Shown here one piece after another: positions 43,078 to 51,491 of a stretch of DNA of 64,000 nucleotides. A model generated the notes under the pieces. That model did no database searches. It saw only the letters and a list, made by a program, of their open reading frames with translations, and had not been told where the DNA came from. The DNA is from an uncultured Paracoccaceae bacterium (GTDB lineage Bacteria; Pseudomonadota; Alphaproteobacteria; Rhodobacterales; Rhodobacteraceae). Made by a program: the position numbers and the translations under genes. The stretch spans positions 1 through 64,000 of the forward strand of contig CATOSB010000018.1 in NCBI GenBank assembly GCA_951812305.1. The letters are read 5' to 3'. Each line of letters opens with the position of its first letter. Within the stretch, counting starts at the first letter, position 1.

Positions 43078-44536
43078 ATGAGCGTTTTGCGGCGGGCGTC
43101 GTGCCTGTGATCTTCTCGGCGAATATTGGAGTGTTCGACGGAGGAAACGAGACTGAACAAAACACTTTATGTGGGGCTGGACGTCCACAAGGATACGATT
43201 GCGGTCGCAGTAGCCGAGGATGGGCGCGGAGGTGAGATCAGGTTTCACGGCACCATTGTCAATTCAGCGGATGCGGTTCTGCGACTTACAAAGACATTGA
43301 CCAAGAATGGGCATAGGCCATCCTTTTGCTATGAAGCCGGGCCATGTGGCTACGGCCTCCACCGGCATTTGACGAAGCTTGGATTTGAATGCGCGGTTGT
43401 CGCGCCGACCATGATCCCACGCAAGGTTGGTGACCGGGTGAAGACGGATCGGCGTGATGCGGAGATGCTGGCACGGCTCTGGCGGGCCGGAGAACTGACC
43501 TCGATCTGGACGCCTGACGAGGAACAGGAGGCGATGCGCGATCTGATCCGCGCCCGCAAACAGGCGATGGATGCAGTGAAGACCGCCAAACAGCAACTCC
43601 TGAGCTTTTTGCTGCGTCACGGCCTGCGCTATGAAAACGGTCAGTACTGGACACAACGCCACCGACGATGGCTGGCAGAGATGCGCAAGTTTCCATTCCC
43701 GCATCAGCAATTGGTCTTCGAAGACCTCAAACGCACGATCACCCAGGCTGAGGACCGCGGCGGAACTCTCGATCAGGGGATCAACGATGCGATCCCACGT
43801 TGGCATTTTGCACCTGTCGTTGATGCATTGCGCGCGCTGCGTGGCGTCAACACGACCATCGCCGCGACCGTTGTGGCTGAGATCGGAGACATCACCCGGT
43901 TTGAGAACCCGCGCCAGCTTATGGCATGGCTGGGGTTGGTGCCAAGCGAACATTCCAGCGGCAACACGACCCGGCGCGGGCGGCTGACTAAAACCGGCAA
44001 TGCCTTGGCGCGCACCATGCTGGTGGAGGCTGGCTGGTCATATAGACACCCGCCCAAGGAGGGGCATCCGTATCTGAAGCGTTCGGCGCACCTGCCCCAA
44101 GAGATCAAAGACATCGGGTGGAAGGCGCAGATCCGCCTCTACAAACGATATCGACACCTGTCGAATGCAGGCAAGCCTCAACCACGAGTGCTGGCCGCGA
44201 TCGCCCGTGAACTGGCCGGCTTCATCTGGGACATCGCCCGAAAAACGCCTTTGGCGGCCTGATCGAAGCACACAAGCTGCCTGTGCAGCTCGCTGGAGAT
44301 GGCGGCCAATGATAGGGAAATCCTCGGAGGGCGTTGGGACAAACATCCGTCCTTAGAGAGAGGCAATCCCGCATCGTATTCGGCAAGGCGGTATCCAATC
44401 CGCGGATAAGAGCATGATAACCATCGGTTCGGCCGACCGTCTCCAGCGCCTGTACAGGTTACAGACTTTGACCATTCCGCGCCAGCGGGGTAGTCTCATC
44501 GTGTCGGGAAACTCAAAAACGCTCATAAGAGCGCCC
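43078..44536 (+). mobile_element. IS110-family element (IS1111-like) inside a Tn3 terminal repeat
   Basis: 1459 bp, starting ATGAGCGTTTT at 43078 and ending AAAACGCTCATAAGAGCGCCC at 44516-44536, giving subterminal inverted repeats placed asymmetrically, an IS1111-group trait. It carries one transposase gene and a 270-bp 3' non-coding end. It sits 10 bp into the right repeat of Tn3#2. Confidence 0.8.
43126..44262 (+). CDS. IS110-family transposase
   Basis: 378 residues counted from a TTG at 43126. The copy at 39272 starts with ATG at the position where this one has CTG (43153), with the same GGAGGAAAC upstream, so the natural start has mutated; CTG or TTG initiation is needed. N-terminal DEDD RuvC-like domain (YVGLDVHKDT...DRRDAEMLARLW) and C-terminal Transposase_20 domain with the Ser region GLVPSEHSSGNTTRRG. 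IS110 enzymes use a bridge RNA from the non-coding end; the 270-bp 3' or short 5' region would encode it. Confidence 0.9.
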   Translation: MECSTEETRLNKTLYVGLDVHKDTIAVAVAEDGRGGEIRFHGTIVNSADAVLRLTKTLTKNGHRPSFCYEAGPCGYGLHRHLTKLGFECAVVAPTMIPRKVGDRVKTDRRDAEMLARLWRAGELTSIWTPDEEQEAMRDLIRARKQAMDAVKTAKQQLLSFLLRHGLRYENGQYWTQRHRRWLAEMRKFPFPHQQLVFEDLKRTITQAEDRGGTLDQGINDAIPRWHFAPVVDALRALRGVNTTIAATVVAEIGDITRFENPRQLMAWLGLVPSEHSSGNTTRRGRLTKTGNALARTMLVEAGWSYRHPPKEGHPYLKRSAHLPQEIKDIGWKAQIRLYKRYRHLSNAGKPQPRVLAAIARELAGFIWDIARKTPLAA

Positions 44537-44567
44537 GATTCCGCCCCCTCCGGTAATCGACCCCCTT

Positions 44568-44849
44568 GGCCTAGCTGGCCCGAAGCTGCATATTTGGGCT
44601 TTTGAAAGAACGTACAGGGAACGAAAGGCTGATTGACGGCCAGAGCTGATGTTGGATGATGCTTGCGTCTGGAGGGGTCATGATAGAGCAAGCATTTGCC
44701 TCAACGTGGGGGCTTTCATATTCGGATTTTGAGTTTCTAAACCGGTTTGGGGCGAAGTCGCGGGTCGCGATTGCATGCCAACTCCTCTTTTTTCGCCAGC
44801 ATGGCCGGTTTCCTGCCACGCGCGGTGATCTTGACCCTGATGTGATCGT
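44568..44849 (+). pseudogene. Truncated end of Tn3#1-type transposon with tnpA start
   Basis: From GGCCTAGCTGGCCCGAAGC through the ATG at 44680 to codon 56 of tnpA (GDLDPDVIV), it matches 21334-21055 on the opposite strand without visible difference. It is cut at 44849 by the miniature Tn3 element. It starts 3 bp after the outer repeat of Tn3#2. Confidence 0.85.
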
Positions 44850-45031
44850 GGGGTCGAGTGAGGCTGAGTGCAGAAAACCACGTTAAGAAATTTAAAATCA
44901 TTTGAAAACAATGAATTAAGAGGCTTGCAAATGCGCACAAAATTCGCAGAAAGCACAGCTATAAAAATCATTTGATTACAACGGGTTACTTTTCTTAGAG
45001 GGGTATTTTGCACTGAGCCCTAATGGACCCC
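44850..45031. mobile_element. 182-bp Tn3-derived miniature element (TIME-like)
   Basis: 38-bp ends of Tn3 form: GGGGTCGAGTGAGGC to TTAAG at 44850-44887, and the inverse of GGGGTCCATTAGGGC to TCTAAG at 44994-45031. The 106-bp AT-rich interior has two AAATCATTTGA repeats and no gene. The flanking 5-mers (ATCGT, GTCTT) differ, so it marks a recombination or deletion joint. Confidence 0.75.
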
Positions 45032-47649
45032 GTCTTCCCCGTCCCCGCATGGCCCTTCACCAGCGTCAGACGCGCATCGCCCAGCATCGCCTCCGCCGCT
45101 TCCCGCTGACCCGCAGTCAGCGTCGCCGGAAGCCAGCGCGCTACCTCCCGCGCCCCGGTAATCGCCGCGCGAACCGCCGCCGCCCCCGCCCGTTGATACG
45201 TATCGTTCAGATCCCGCTTCGAACCCGACGCCTCCGGGGCCAGCGCCACCTTCAGCCGACACCCCCGGCCCAGATGATGCGCCACCGCCGCGCGGAACGC
45301 CCGTCCCGCCGGGCTGTCCGGCGCATCCCGGTCCGGCGCGAGGATCACCTCGCGATCCACCGGGACCGGCGCGCTCTTCCATCCCGACACCCCGAACACC
45401 GCCCAGGTCTCGCAGCCCGTCGCCGCCCGGATCGACAGCGCGCTCTCGGGGCCTTCCGCTATGATCAGTGGGTCCGGTGCTGAACCGGGTTTGCCCGGCA
45501 AACCGTCCGGGGGACGGTTTGAAGCGCCGGACGGGCGGAGCCCCGGATCCTGCGCCCGCCAGCCCTCACCCTCCATGGCCGCGCGCGCCGGAAACCGCGC
45601 AGGCGCTCCGGCAATCGCGCCGAAGGACGGCTTTGCGATCTCCACTGCAGCCTTGCGCCCCTCCGCATCGAGCAGGATGCGCTGACCCCCCTGGATGCGA
45701 CCGGCCCCGTCTTTCGCCCAGACCGCCAGCGCGCCGTGATCGGGGTGCAAAACACCCGCGCCGGGAACCGGCGGCAGATACCCGATCCCGTCCCCCGGCA
45801 GGTCGGTGATCCCGCGCGACGCCAGATAAGCCGCCGCCGCCGTGCCCTCTACCGGCAGGGACGCCTCCGCCAGCCTCCGGACCAGCGCGGCTCGCCGCGC
45901 CGCCTCCCGCGTCTCTTCGGCCGCGACCCGTTTCGCCGGCTCTGCGGCACGCGCCCGGAACGCAGCCGTCTCGCCGATCACCCCTACTCCGGTGAACCTT
46001 GCCGCCTCTTCCAGAACCTTCGGGAAATCGTCCCGCGCAGAGGACAGCCCGCACCACGTCACCGCAACCAGATCGAGAAGATCACCCCCCGCCCCGGCTG
46101 TGTGATCATGCCAGAGACCGCGTTTGGAACCCTGCATCTGCATCGCAAGACCCGCATTCTCCTTCGCCCGCCATTCCCGCGCGCCCGGCCGTGCCGGCTC
46201 CCCGAACGCCGAACGGAACAGATCCTCCGCCCGCGCGCTCAGCGCCTCCCGGACAACCGCTGCGGAGGGACCGCGCTCCCGGACCGAAGCTCCGCCCTTG
46301 AGCGCAACAGATCCACGATCCACGCCCGGTCCGTCTCGTCCAGAGGTGCCGCCTCTTCCTCCTGTATCTTTAAGGTCACCCGCTTCAGATCCGTCTCGCT
46401 CGTCATCATATCCCTCCCGTTCAATATCCACAAAAACCGGCCCGGTCCCCGTCTCGAACGGATCCTCGAAGACCGCACCGGCTTTGAGCCGACCTTCCGC
46501 CAGCGCCTTCGCATCCCGCGCCAGCTGACCCGCCATCTCCGCCTTCGCCCGGCTGATGTAAAGCTGATCGCCACCCTCCGTCCGTGCCGCCAGAGGAACC
46601 AGATCATCCGACCCCTCCACCGCCGCAACCATCGTCTGATCCAGACCCTCCACCTCAACCCCCAGCCGCGACGCCAGCGCGGCCAGAAGATCGTCCTTCG
46701 TGAACTGCGCACGCTGCGTCTGAACGACCGCGATGATATGCTCGGGATGCGCCACCAGATACGCCCGGTTGCGTTCCCGCACCTCCGCACACCGCATCTT
46801 CTCCCGCGCCACATCGCCAACCCGTTCCGCATGATCGGCCACATGCGGATTGTACCCCTCCGGTGCCAGATCAAGCCCCTGATCCTCCAGCGACCGCAAA
46901 TCCACACGCTCGGCAAACCCCGCCCGTTCAAGCGCGAGATTGGCATGCGCCTGCCAGCCCTTTCGCCAACCCGCCAGAACATCCGCCCGGTTCCACGCCC
47001 GGTTCTTGCGCCCCCAGTCCCCGTCGCCAATATCCCGCAGGCTCAGCACCACATGCGCATGCGGATTGCCGTCCCCCTTGTCGTGAATAACCCAGTCCGC
47101 GACCATCCCCCGCGACGCGAACGCCGACGCCACATAGCCCCGCATCAGCTCGATCTGCGTCTCACGACCCAGCACCCGCGGCAGCGCGATCGTCAGGCTC
47201 CGGGCAAGCTGGGCTGTTGCTTGTTTGCGGTTCAGACGCTCCTCGGCTTCCTCGACCGAATTCCACAGATCTGCGCTCACACGCGCCCAGGCCAGACGCG
47301 CGGCAGCCGGGCCTTCTTAATGTCAGCCCCGAATTTATCGACCCGCCCAGGCCAGACGCGCGGCAGCCGGGGCCGAAACCTCCCGCCCCGCCGACGTCGC
47401 CTCCGCCAGAACCTCCGCAAGCGCCCGCTCGAAAGCAGCCTGACCAAATGCTTCACCGGCCCAGTCCGGCACTCCCTCCGGCAACGAAACCTCCGAATGC
47501 ACAAGCTCCGCTGCCTTCCCCGAATAGTCACGCACCTCCCCCCGAAGAACCGACCGCATACGCGCCGCATGACGGTATGCGGCGGACGCAACCGCACTTC
47601 CCCCGGTGGCGCGGGACACGATGGAAACATTGAAATGCGGGCTCGGCAT
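45032..47649 (-). pseudogene. MobA/TraA-type relaxase with TOPRIM and helicase start, 3' truncated
   Basis: N-terminus MPSPHFNVSIVSRATGGSAVASAAYR (47649) is the MobA/MobL catalytic start; the HxH metal site is GNPHAHVVLSL. Further on come a zinc/TOPRIM primase-like part (LIIAEGPESALSIRAATG...ILAPDRDAPD) and the first P-loop of a RecD-like helicase, VKGHAGTGKT, where a miniature Tn3 element cuts it at 45032. A 60-bp in-frame insertion with stop codons (near 47312-47343) separates the first 104 residues from a GTG restart at 47280. It would nick oriT and load plasmid DNA for conjugation; it is very probably inactive. Confidence 0.8.
47284..47371. repeat. 28-bp direct repeat bracketing a 32-bp insert in the relaxase gene
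   Basis: The same 28 bp occurs at 47284-47311 and 47344-47371, 60 bp apart; the insert between brings TAA and TGA in frame. Confidence 0.8.
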
Positions 47650-47667
47650 GCCGGTAGCATACAGATT

Positions 47668-47695
47668 ACATCAAAATGAATTTCAATTTTGATGT
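47668..47695. promoter_or_regulatory. Palindromic operator upstream of relaxase
   Basis: Perfect 10-bp arms ACATCAAAAT and ATTTTGATGT with 8 bp between, 20 bp before the relaxase start. A TATAAT follows at 47695-47700 for rightward transcription. Probable repressor or nick-region site. Confidence 0.6.
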
Positions 47696-47699
47696 ATAA

Positions 47700-48329
47700 T
47701 CGTGCCTTTCCCTGTTGTCCCGGATCAGGGGCCTTTTCCCCAGGGTTCCCCTCGGGAGGCCCGTTTTCCGGCGCAGGGGAAGATGTGAGGGGTGGGGAAA
47801 CCGGGAGGGGAGCGGCAATCTCTCAAGGGGAACAACGGGTTAGGTCAGGAGGGAAAGGGGAGGGGATTGGGTTTCCCTCTTGGGCGAAGCGGGGGAAAGG
47901 GGGAACACCGGGGACGAGACGGCGGAAAGGAGGGAGATACGGGGGGTTCCCTCATGGACGGTTCGCCCCTCGGAAGGGGACGCCGGGGAACAGGGGGACG
48001 CCGGAGAATTTCCCCGGTTCCGCTCGGGGAAGATCGCAATACGGGGGATCGCAGGACGAATCGCGGAGGGACCGGGGGAGGGAAACACGGGCCGAAACTG
48101 GTCGAACGGTGCGATCCTGCGGGAGTGCCGGTCTCTCCCGGATCAGGTGCTTTCGGCGATTTTGCAGGATTGGCAAAAAAAGGGAAATGCGCTAAGGTCC
48201 GCGTCGATGGAGTTCAAGCCGAACCACCGAAGGGGGTGAACGCTCCGGGGGAGCGTTCAGGGCGCAGAACGGGTGCGGGCCTGATGCCGCAGATCATACA
48301 CTCGGCACGAACCCGAAAGGACCGGATCA
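47700..48329 (+). other. Gene-free, strongly G-rich region
   Basis: Many GGG/GGGG runs on the plus strand between 47750 and 48100. The frames through it are low-complexity Gly/Arg and not credible as proteins. It lies between the relaxase promoter and a small gene, where oriT or a leading region could be. Confidence 0.6.
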
Positions 48330-48572
48330 ATGCCAAAGCCAAACAACCCGCTCTCTCCGTACAAGCGCAAGGTCGGCGTCGGTCATCTGCCCATGATGCA
48401 GAGGCTGCTTGCAAGGATCAGCGCCAACGATCTGCACTGGCTCACAGGCATCGAGACCCAGGAGTTGCGCGCGCTCCTCGATCTCGTCCAGACCGCCAAA
48501 CGCAAACGCCTCGATATCGCAACCTTGCTGGAACAGCATAACCGGCATTGCACCGGACCGGAGTCGGCCTGA
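48330..48572 (+). CDS. Small conserved-type plasmid protein
   Basis: 80 residues, ATG with AAAGGA upstream: MPKPNNPLSPYKRKVGVGHLPMMQRLLARISANDLHWLTGIETQELRALLDLVQTAKRKRLDIATLLEQHNRHCTGPESA. Helical and basic, no recognised domain. It is transcribed away from the relaxase and followed by a bidirectional terminator at 48642. Confidence 0.65.
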   Translation: MPKPNNPLSPYKRKVGVGHLPMMQRLLARISANDLHWLTGIETQELRALLDLVQTAKRKRLDIATLLEQHNRHCTGPESA

Positions 48573-48641
48573 GCCAGGGGCCACAACTGGACGCTGTCCC
48601 CGCCCGGCAATCCTGAAACGCGACCGGCTCGGCGCGTAAAC

Positions 48642-48673
48642 AAAAACGCCGCCCCCGGAGGGACGGCGTTTTG
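48642..48673. terminator. Bidirectional intrinsic terminator
   Basis: AAAACGCCGCCCCC...GGACGGCGTTTT hairpin between convergent genes ending at 48572 and 48695. Confidence 0.85.
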
Positions 48674-48694
48674 AATGTAGAAATGGGGGGAGCG

Positions 48695-49057
48695 TCAGTT
48701 CCCGACACCGAACAGCGGGATGATCCGATCAAGGACAAAAAGAATGCCCACAAGACCCCCCAGCGTGTAAATGGCCCGGTTCGCGGACTGCGCGATCTCC
48801 GTGCGGACCTCGGCAAGTTCAACCTTCGTCGCCATACCATCCAGCTTGTCGGCAACCGCCTGGACCTGACCCTTCACCTCGGCCACGTCGGCCTTCAACT
48901 CCGTCTTCACCTCGGCCAGATCGCCTTTGGTCGCCAGTTCGGAAGTGTCCGCTGCTGTCAGCCCCTCGACAATAGCTTCGGCAAGACCCTCGTCGGCCCC
49001 CGCCTCGCGCAGCTTCTTCGAAAACGCCAAAGTGTCTATTTGCAGTGCATGTGCCAT
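48695..49057 (-). CDS. Coiled-coil protein with C-terminal membrane segment (DUF1640-like)
   Basis: 120 residues from MAHALQIDTLAFSKKLREAGADE at 49057. An N-terminal helix pair, a heptad-rich coiled coil (ATKGDLAEVKTELKADVAEVKGQVQAVADKL), and one membrane helix near the end (AIYTLGGLVGILFVLDRIIPLF). Such proteins are common on plasmids and phages; role unknown. A terminator follows at 48642-48673. Confidence 0.8.
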   Translation of the reverse strand: MAHALQIDTLAFSKKLREAGADEGLAEAIVEGLTAADTSELATKGDLAEVKTELKADVAEVKGQVQAVADKLDGMATKVELAEVRTEIAQSANRAIYTLGGLVGILFVLDRIIPLFGVGN

Positions 49058-49232
49058 CTCTCTTCCTTTCCTACATCCGTTTCCGATTCTGCGCCAGCCT
49101 CTCCGCACATCATCCTTGTGATGGAAGGGCGCGCCTGCGCGCCAACCGGCAAAGCCGGTCGGGGCGGCCCATGGCCGCCCCTGCTGTCCCGGGGCTCCTT
49201 TGGAGCCTCCGCCGGTTTTGCCGGATCGTCGA

Positions 49233-49451
49233 TCACTCCGTGTCCCCGTTCTCGCCGTTCTCGCCGTTCTCCTTCGGCTTCGGCGGGAAGGCGACAAGCT
49301 CGGTCACGCCCACCGGGAAGTCGAGCTTGATCGTGTAGAACACCTCGCCGGTCTCCCGGTTGTGGTTCTCGAAGAGCGCTCCCACCCGGGGGTAGCGGGT
49401 CTTGCCGTCCTTCGACTTGACCGGTGCGGTGATTGTGTAGTGATTTGCCAT
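49233..49451 (-). CDS. Small plasmid protein of unknown function
   Basis: 72 residues from MANHYTITAPVKSKDGKTRYPRVG at 49451 (GGAGG upstream). A predicted beta-rich fold (ALFENHNRETGEVFYTIKLDFPVGVTELVAFPP) and an acidic NGENGENGDTE tail. Typical of small conserved proteins in alphaproteobacterial plasmid accessory blocks; no function known to me. Confidence 0.75.
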   Translation of the reverse strand: MANHYTITAPVKSKDGKTRYPRVGALFENHNRETGEVFYTIKLDFPVGVTELVAFPPKPKENGENGENGDTE

Positions 49452-49980
49452 GTTGTCCTCCGTGGCCCGGCACGGATCGTCACACACCCGTCACGACAGC
49501 GACCGGCCAGACGACACCCCTCGGGAATCATGCACGGCCGGACCACAACCGGGAGACCGGTGAAGGGTCCGCAAGAACAGCCGCACATTTCTCAAAGGGC
49601 CTGACCAGCGCAGGCCGGGAACAGCGGGACCACTGGCACAGGGTACGAGGGCCAGCCGGGGCATTGCCGCCGCCCCGCGTCAGTCGCGCCGACGGCGCAG
49701 CATTCACGCGGCAAGCGGCCCCGGTCCCGCAGGACCGGAGCCACAGTCCGAGCGCCTCAGCCGGCGCGCAATCCGGCCCCGCCAGCCGCCGCAGACCTGC
49801 TCGGCCCCCGCGCGGCCCGTCCCACCCCGCGCCAACGCCTGATCGGTGTCCGGGCATCGAGGCAGCAACCGTACCGGCCTCAATGGCCGGTACGGCTGCT
49901 CCGCAGGGCGTTCGGCGCTAGCCCGAATCCGCTGCGAGCGCGGCACCGCCGCGCTTCCCTCTCCGGCGAACCCGTTCCGT
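49452..49980. other. GC-rich stretch without a supported gene
   Basis: Frames on both strands are Arg/Pro/Gly-rich shadows. I see no ribosome-binding site with a credible product. Confidence 0.6.
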
Positions 49981-50193
49981 TCAGCAGCCCGCAAAAACCC
50001 TGCGGATCGCCCGCTCATTGCAGCGCGAACAGCGCACCGCCCCGAGCGCATCGCGCACCCGTACCGCGCGGCCATGGCGGCGGATCAACGGCGCGACCGG
50101 TACCTCCCCCACATGCCCGCAATCGCATACCAGTTGCAGGAAAGCGCAGTCGAGCGCATCGAGCCGCAACCCGTCAACCCGAAGCCGCGGCAC
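49981..50193 (-). CDS. Possible small zinc-ribbon protein
   Basis: From a GTG at 50193 the frame gives about 70 residues: LRVDGLRLDALDCAFLQLVCDCGHVGEVPVAPLIRRHGRAVRVRDALGAVRCSRCNERAIRRVFAGC. The CDCG and CSRC pairs could form a zinc ribbon. The start is uncertain (the frame is open further upstream). GC-rich surroundings mean a chance ORF is possible. Confidence 0.5.
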   Translation of the reverse strand: MPRLRVDGLRLDALDCAFLQLVCDCGHVGEVPVAPLIRRHGRAVRVRDALGAVRCSRCNERAIRRVFAGC

Positions 50194-50373
50194 ATCGCTC
50201 GCCGGAGGCAGCGGGGCCTTCGTCCGCGCCCGCTCGTTCGGAGATCTGCGCCTGAGAAACGCCAAGGGACACGTCCTTTTCTGTTCGGGACTACCCCGAC
50301 GACCATAGCGCGGGGTCGGCGCCACCGACAAGGACGCGCGGGACGGCGCGCCTTTTCTCCGGGCCACGCAAAA

Positions 50374-50398
50374 CGCCGCCCCTGTTCCGGGGGCGGCG
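50374..50398 (-). terminator. Intrinsic terminator after ardC
   Basis: CGCCGCCCC...GGGGGCGGCG stem with a T-run on the minus strand, 30 bp past the ardC stop. Confidence 0.75.
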
Positions 50399-50426
50399 CG
50401 CGCCGGGAGTGTCGGATCGGGGTGTT

Positions 50427-51317
50427 TCAGGCCGCGTCCGGGAGCCCCGCCTTCCCGATCAGCCAGTCGGCCGCCTTCTGTGCCGCAGAGGCCGCCCGCA
50501 CGATGGCCCGGGTATCGCTCTTCAGAATGTCGATCCAGTGCTGAAGGTAAGCGGCATTGGCCTCGAACTGCGGCGCGATGCCCAGCTGCGCTCCCACCAT
50601 GGCGGATCCGAGCTCGGCCACCATCTCCTCGCGTGCATAGTCCACATCGCCAAAGCCCGTTCCGAACGGTCGGTCCAGCCGCGATTTCGCCCCTGTGGCA
50701 TGACACGTCTCATGAAGAAGCGTTCCCGCGTGGGCCTCCCGGCTCTCGAACCGCCGTACCGGCGGCATCTCGATGCAGTCCGCGGCTATATCGTAACAGG
50801 CCCGCCCCGCATCGCGCGTCCGCAGCTTCAGCCCGGTGCGGCCGAACCACTCCGGAAACCCCGCATCCGCCTCTGTCCCGTAATCGCGCAGCGGCGGCGG
50901 AGCAGCAGACCACGCCGCATCCAGACCGTCGATCTGTGCCACGTTGAAGACAGCGTAAGACCGCAGATAGCCAAAGGTGGATCCATCCTCCGCCCCGTCC
51001 TCTCCCTCGGGAGCCGCCCGTCTCACCGTCCCGTATTTGACCACCCGCACGCTGGTCTCGCCCCGGCGCACCTGCCCGCCGAGCCTGATCGCCTGCGCAT
51101 AGGTCATCCAGTTCGGCGAGACATAGCCCCGCGCCACCGCGGCCTGCCACAACAGCACCACGTTGATGCCACGATAGCACTCGCCCGTGACCCGCACGGG
51201 TAGCCGGGCCGGGACACCGCCGTCCCAGGGTTGGCGCCAGGGCACCACCCCCGCCTCGAGATGCGCAAGGATCGCATCTGTCACCTGGTCGTAAATGTCG
51301 GGTTTTGTCTTCGCCAT
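50427..51317 (-). CDS. ardC: ArdC-like antirestriction protein (ssDNA-binding and zincin domains)
   Basis: 296 residues from MAKTKPDIYDQVTDAILAHLEAGVVPWRQPW at 51317 (GGAGG upstream). The N-terminal ArdC domain (about 5-125) contains YRGINVVLLWQAAVARGY and WMTYAQAIRLGGQVRRGE; the C-terminal metallopeptidase domain has HETCHATG at about 205-212 with a downstream Glu in AREEMVAELGSA. ArdC proteins protect incoming single-stranded plasmid DNA from restriction during conjugation. Own terminator at 50374-50398. Confidence 0.92.
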   Translation of the reverse strand: MAKTKPDIYDQVTDAILAHLEAGVVPWRQPWDGGVPARLPVRVTGECYRGINVVLLWQAAVARGYVSPNWMTYAQAIRLGGQVRRGETSVRVVKYGTVRRAAPEGEDGAEDGSTFGYLRSYAVFNVAQIDGLDAAWSAAPPPLRDYGTEADAGFPEWFGRTGLKLRTRDAGRACYDIAADCIEMPPVRRFESREAHAGTLLHETCHATGAKSRLDRPFGTGFGDVDYAREEMVAELGSAMVGAQLGIAPQFEANAAYLQHWIDILKSDTRAIVRAASAAQKAADWLIGKAGLPDAA

Positions 51318-51429
51318 TGGGTCTGTCCTCCCGGGCTGATCAGAATCACCCCTCCCGAAGATCCCTCCGGCTTTCGAAAACACCGTCCGGCCCGACCCCC
51401 GGCCCGACGCCCGTGACCCGCTTCCATGG

Positions 51430-51460
51430 AAAAACGCCGCCCCCGAATACGGGGACGGCG
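51430..51460 (-). terminator. Intrinsic terminator after the ParB-like gene
   Basis: CGCCGCCCCCG...GGGGACGGCG stem with five Ts on the minus strand. Confidence 0.8.
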
Positions 51461-51491
51461 CGAGGATCAGGTCTTCGGCGGAGCGACGCGC

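Larger units (their letters stand above)
39352..44564 (-). mobile_element. Tn3-family transposon (Tn3#2) with IS110-interrupted terminal repeats
   Basis: The inner 10 bp of the left repeat, TCGGTCTAAG, is at 39352-39361 and its outer part is lost behind an IS110 5' end. The right repeat is split: inner CTTAGACCAA at 43068-43077, IS110 at 43078-44536, outer 28 bp at 44537-44564. Joined, the right repeat is exactly 38 bp, GGGG...TAAG, the Tn3-family form. Contents: tnpA and tnpR, divergent. Confidence 0.85.

Noticed and set aside
45736..47679. 647-residue plus-strand ORF opposite the relaxase
   Set aside because: Arg/Pro-rich composition and no domain; the minus strand has the relaxase HxH and TOPRIM motifs.
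47689..48195. 168-residue ORF in the G-rich region
   Set aside because: Gly/Arg low complexity from G-runs; no ribosome-binding site or family.
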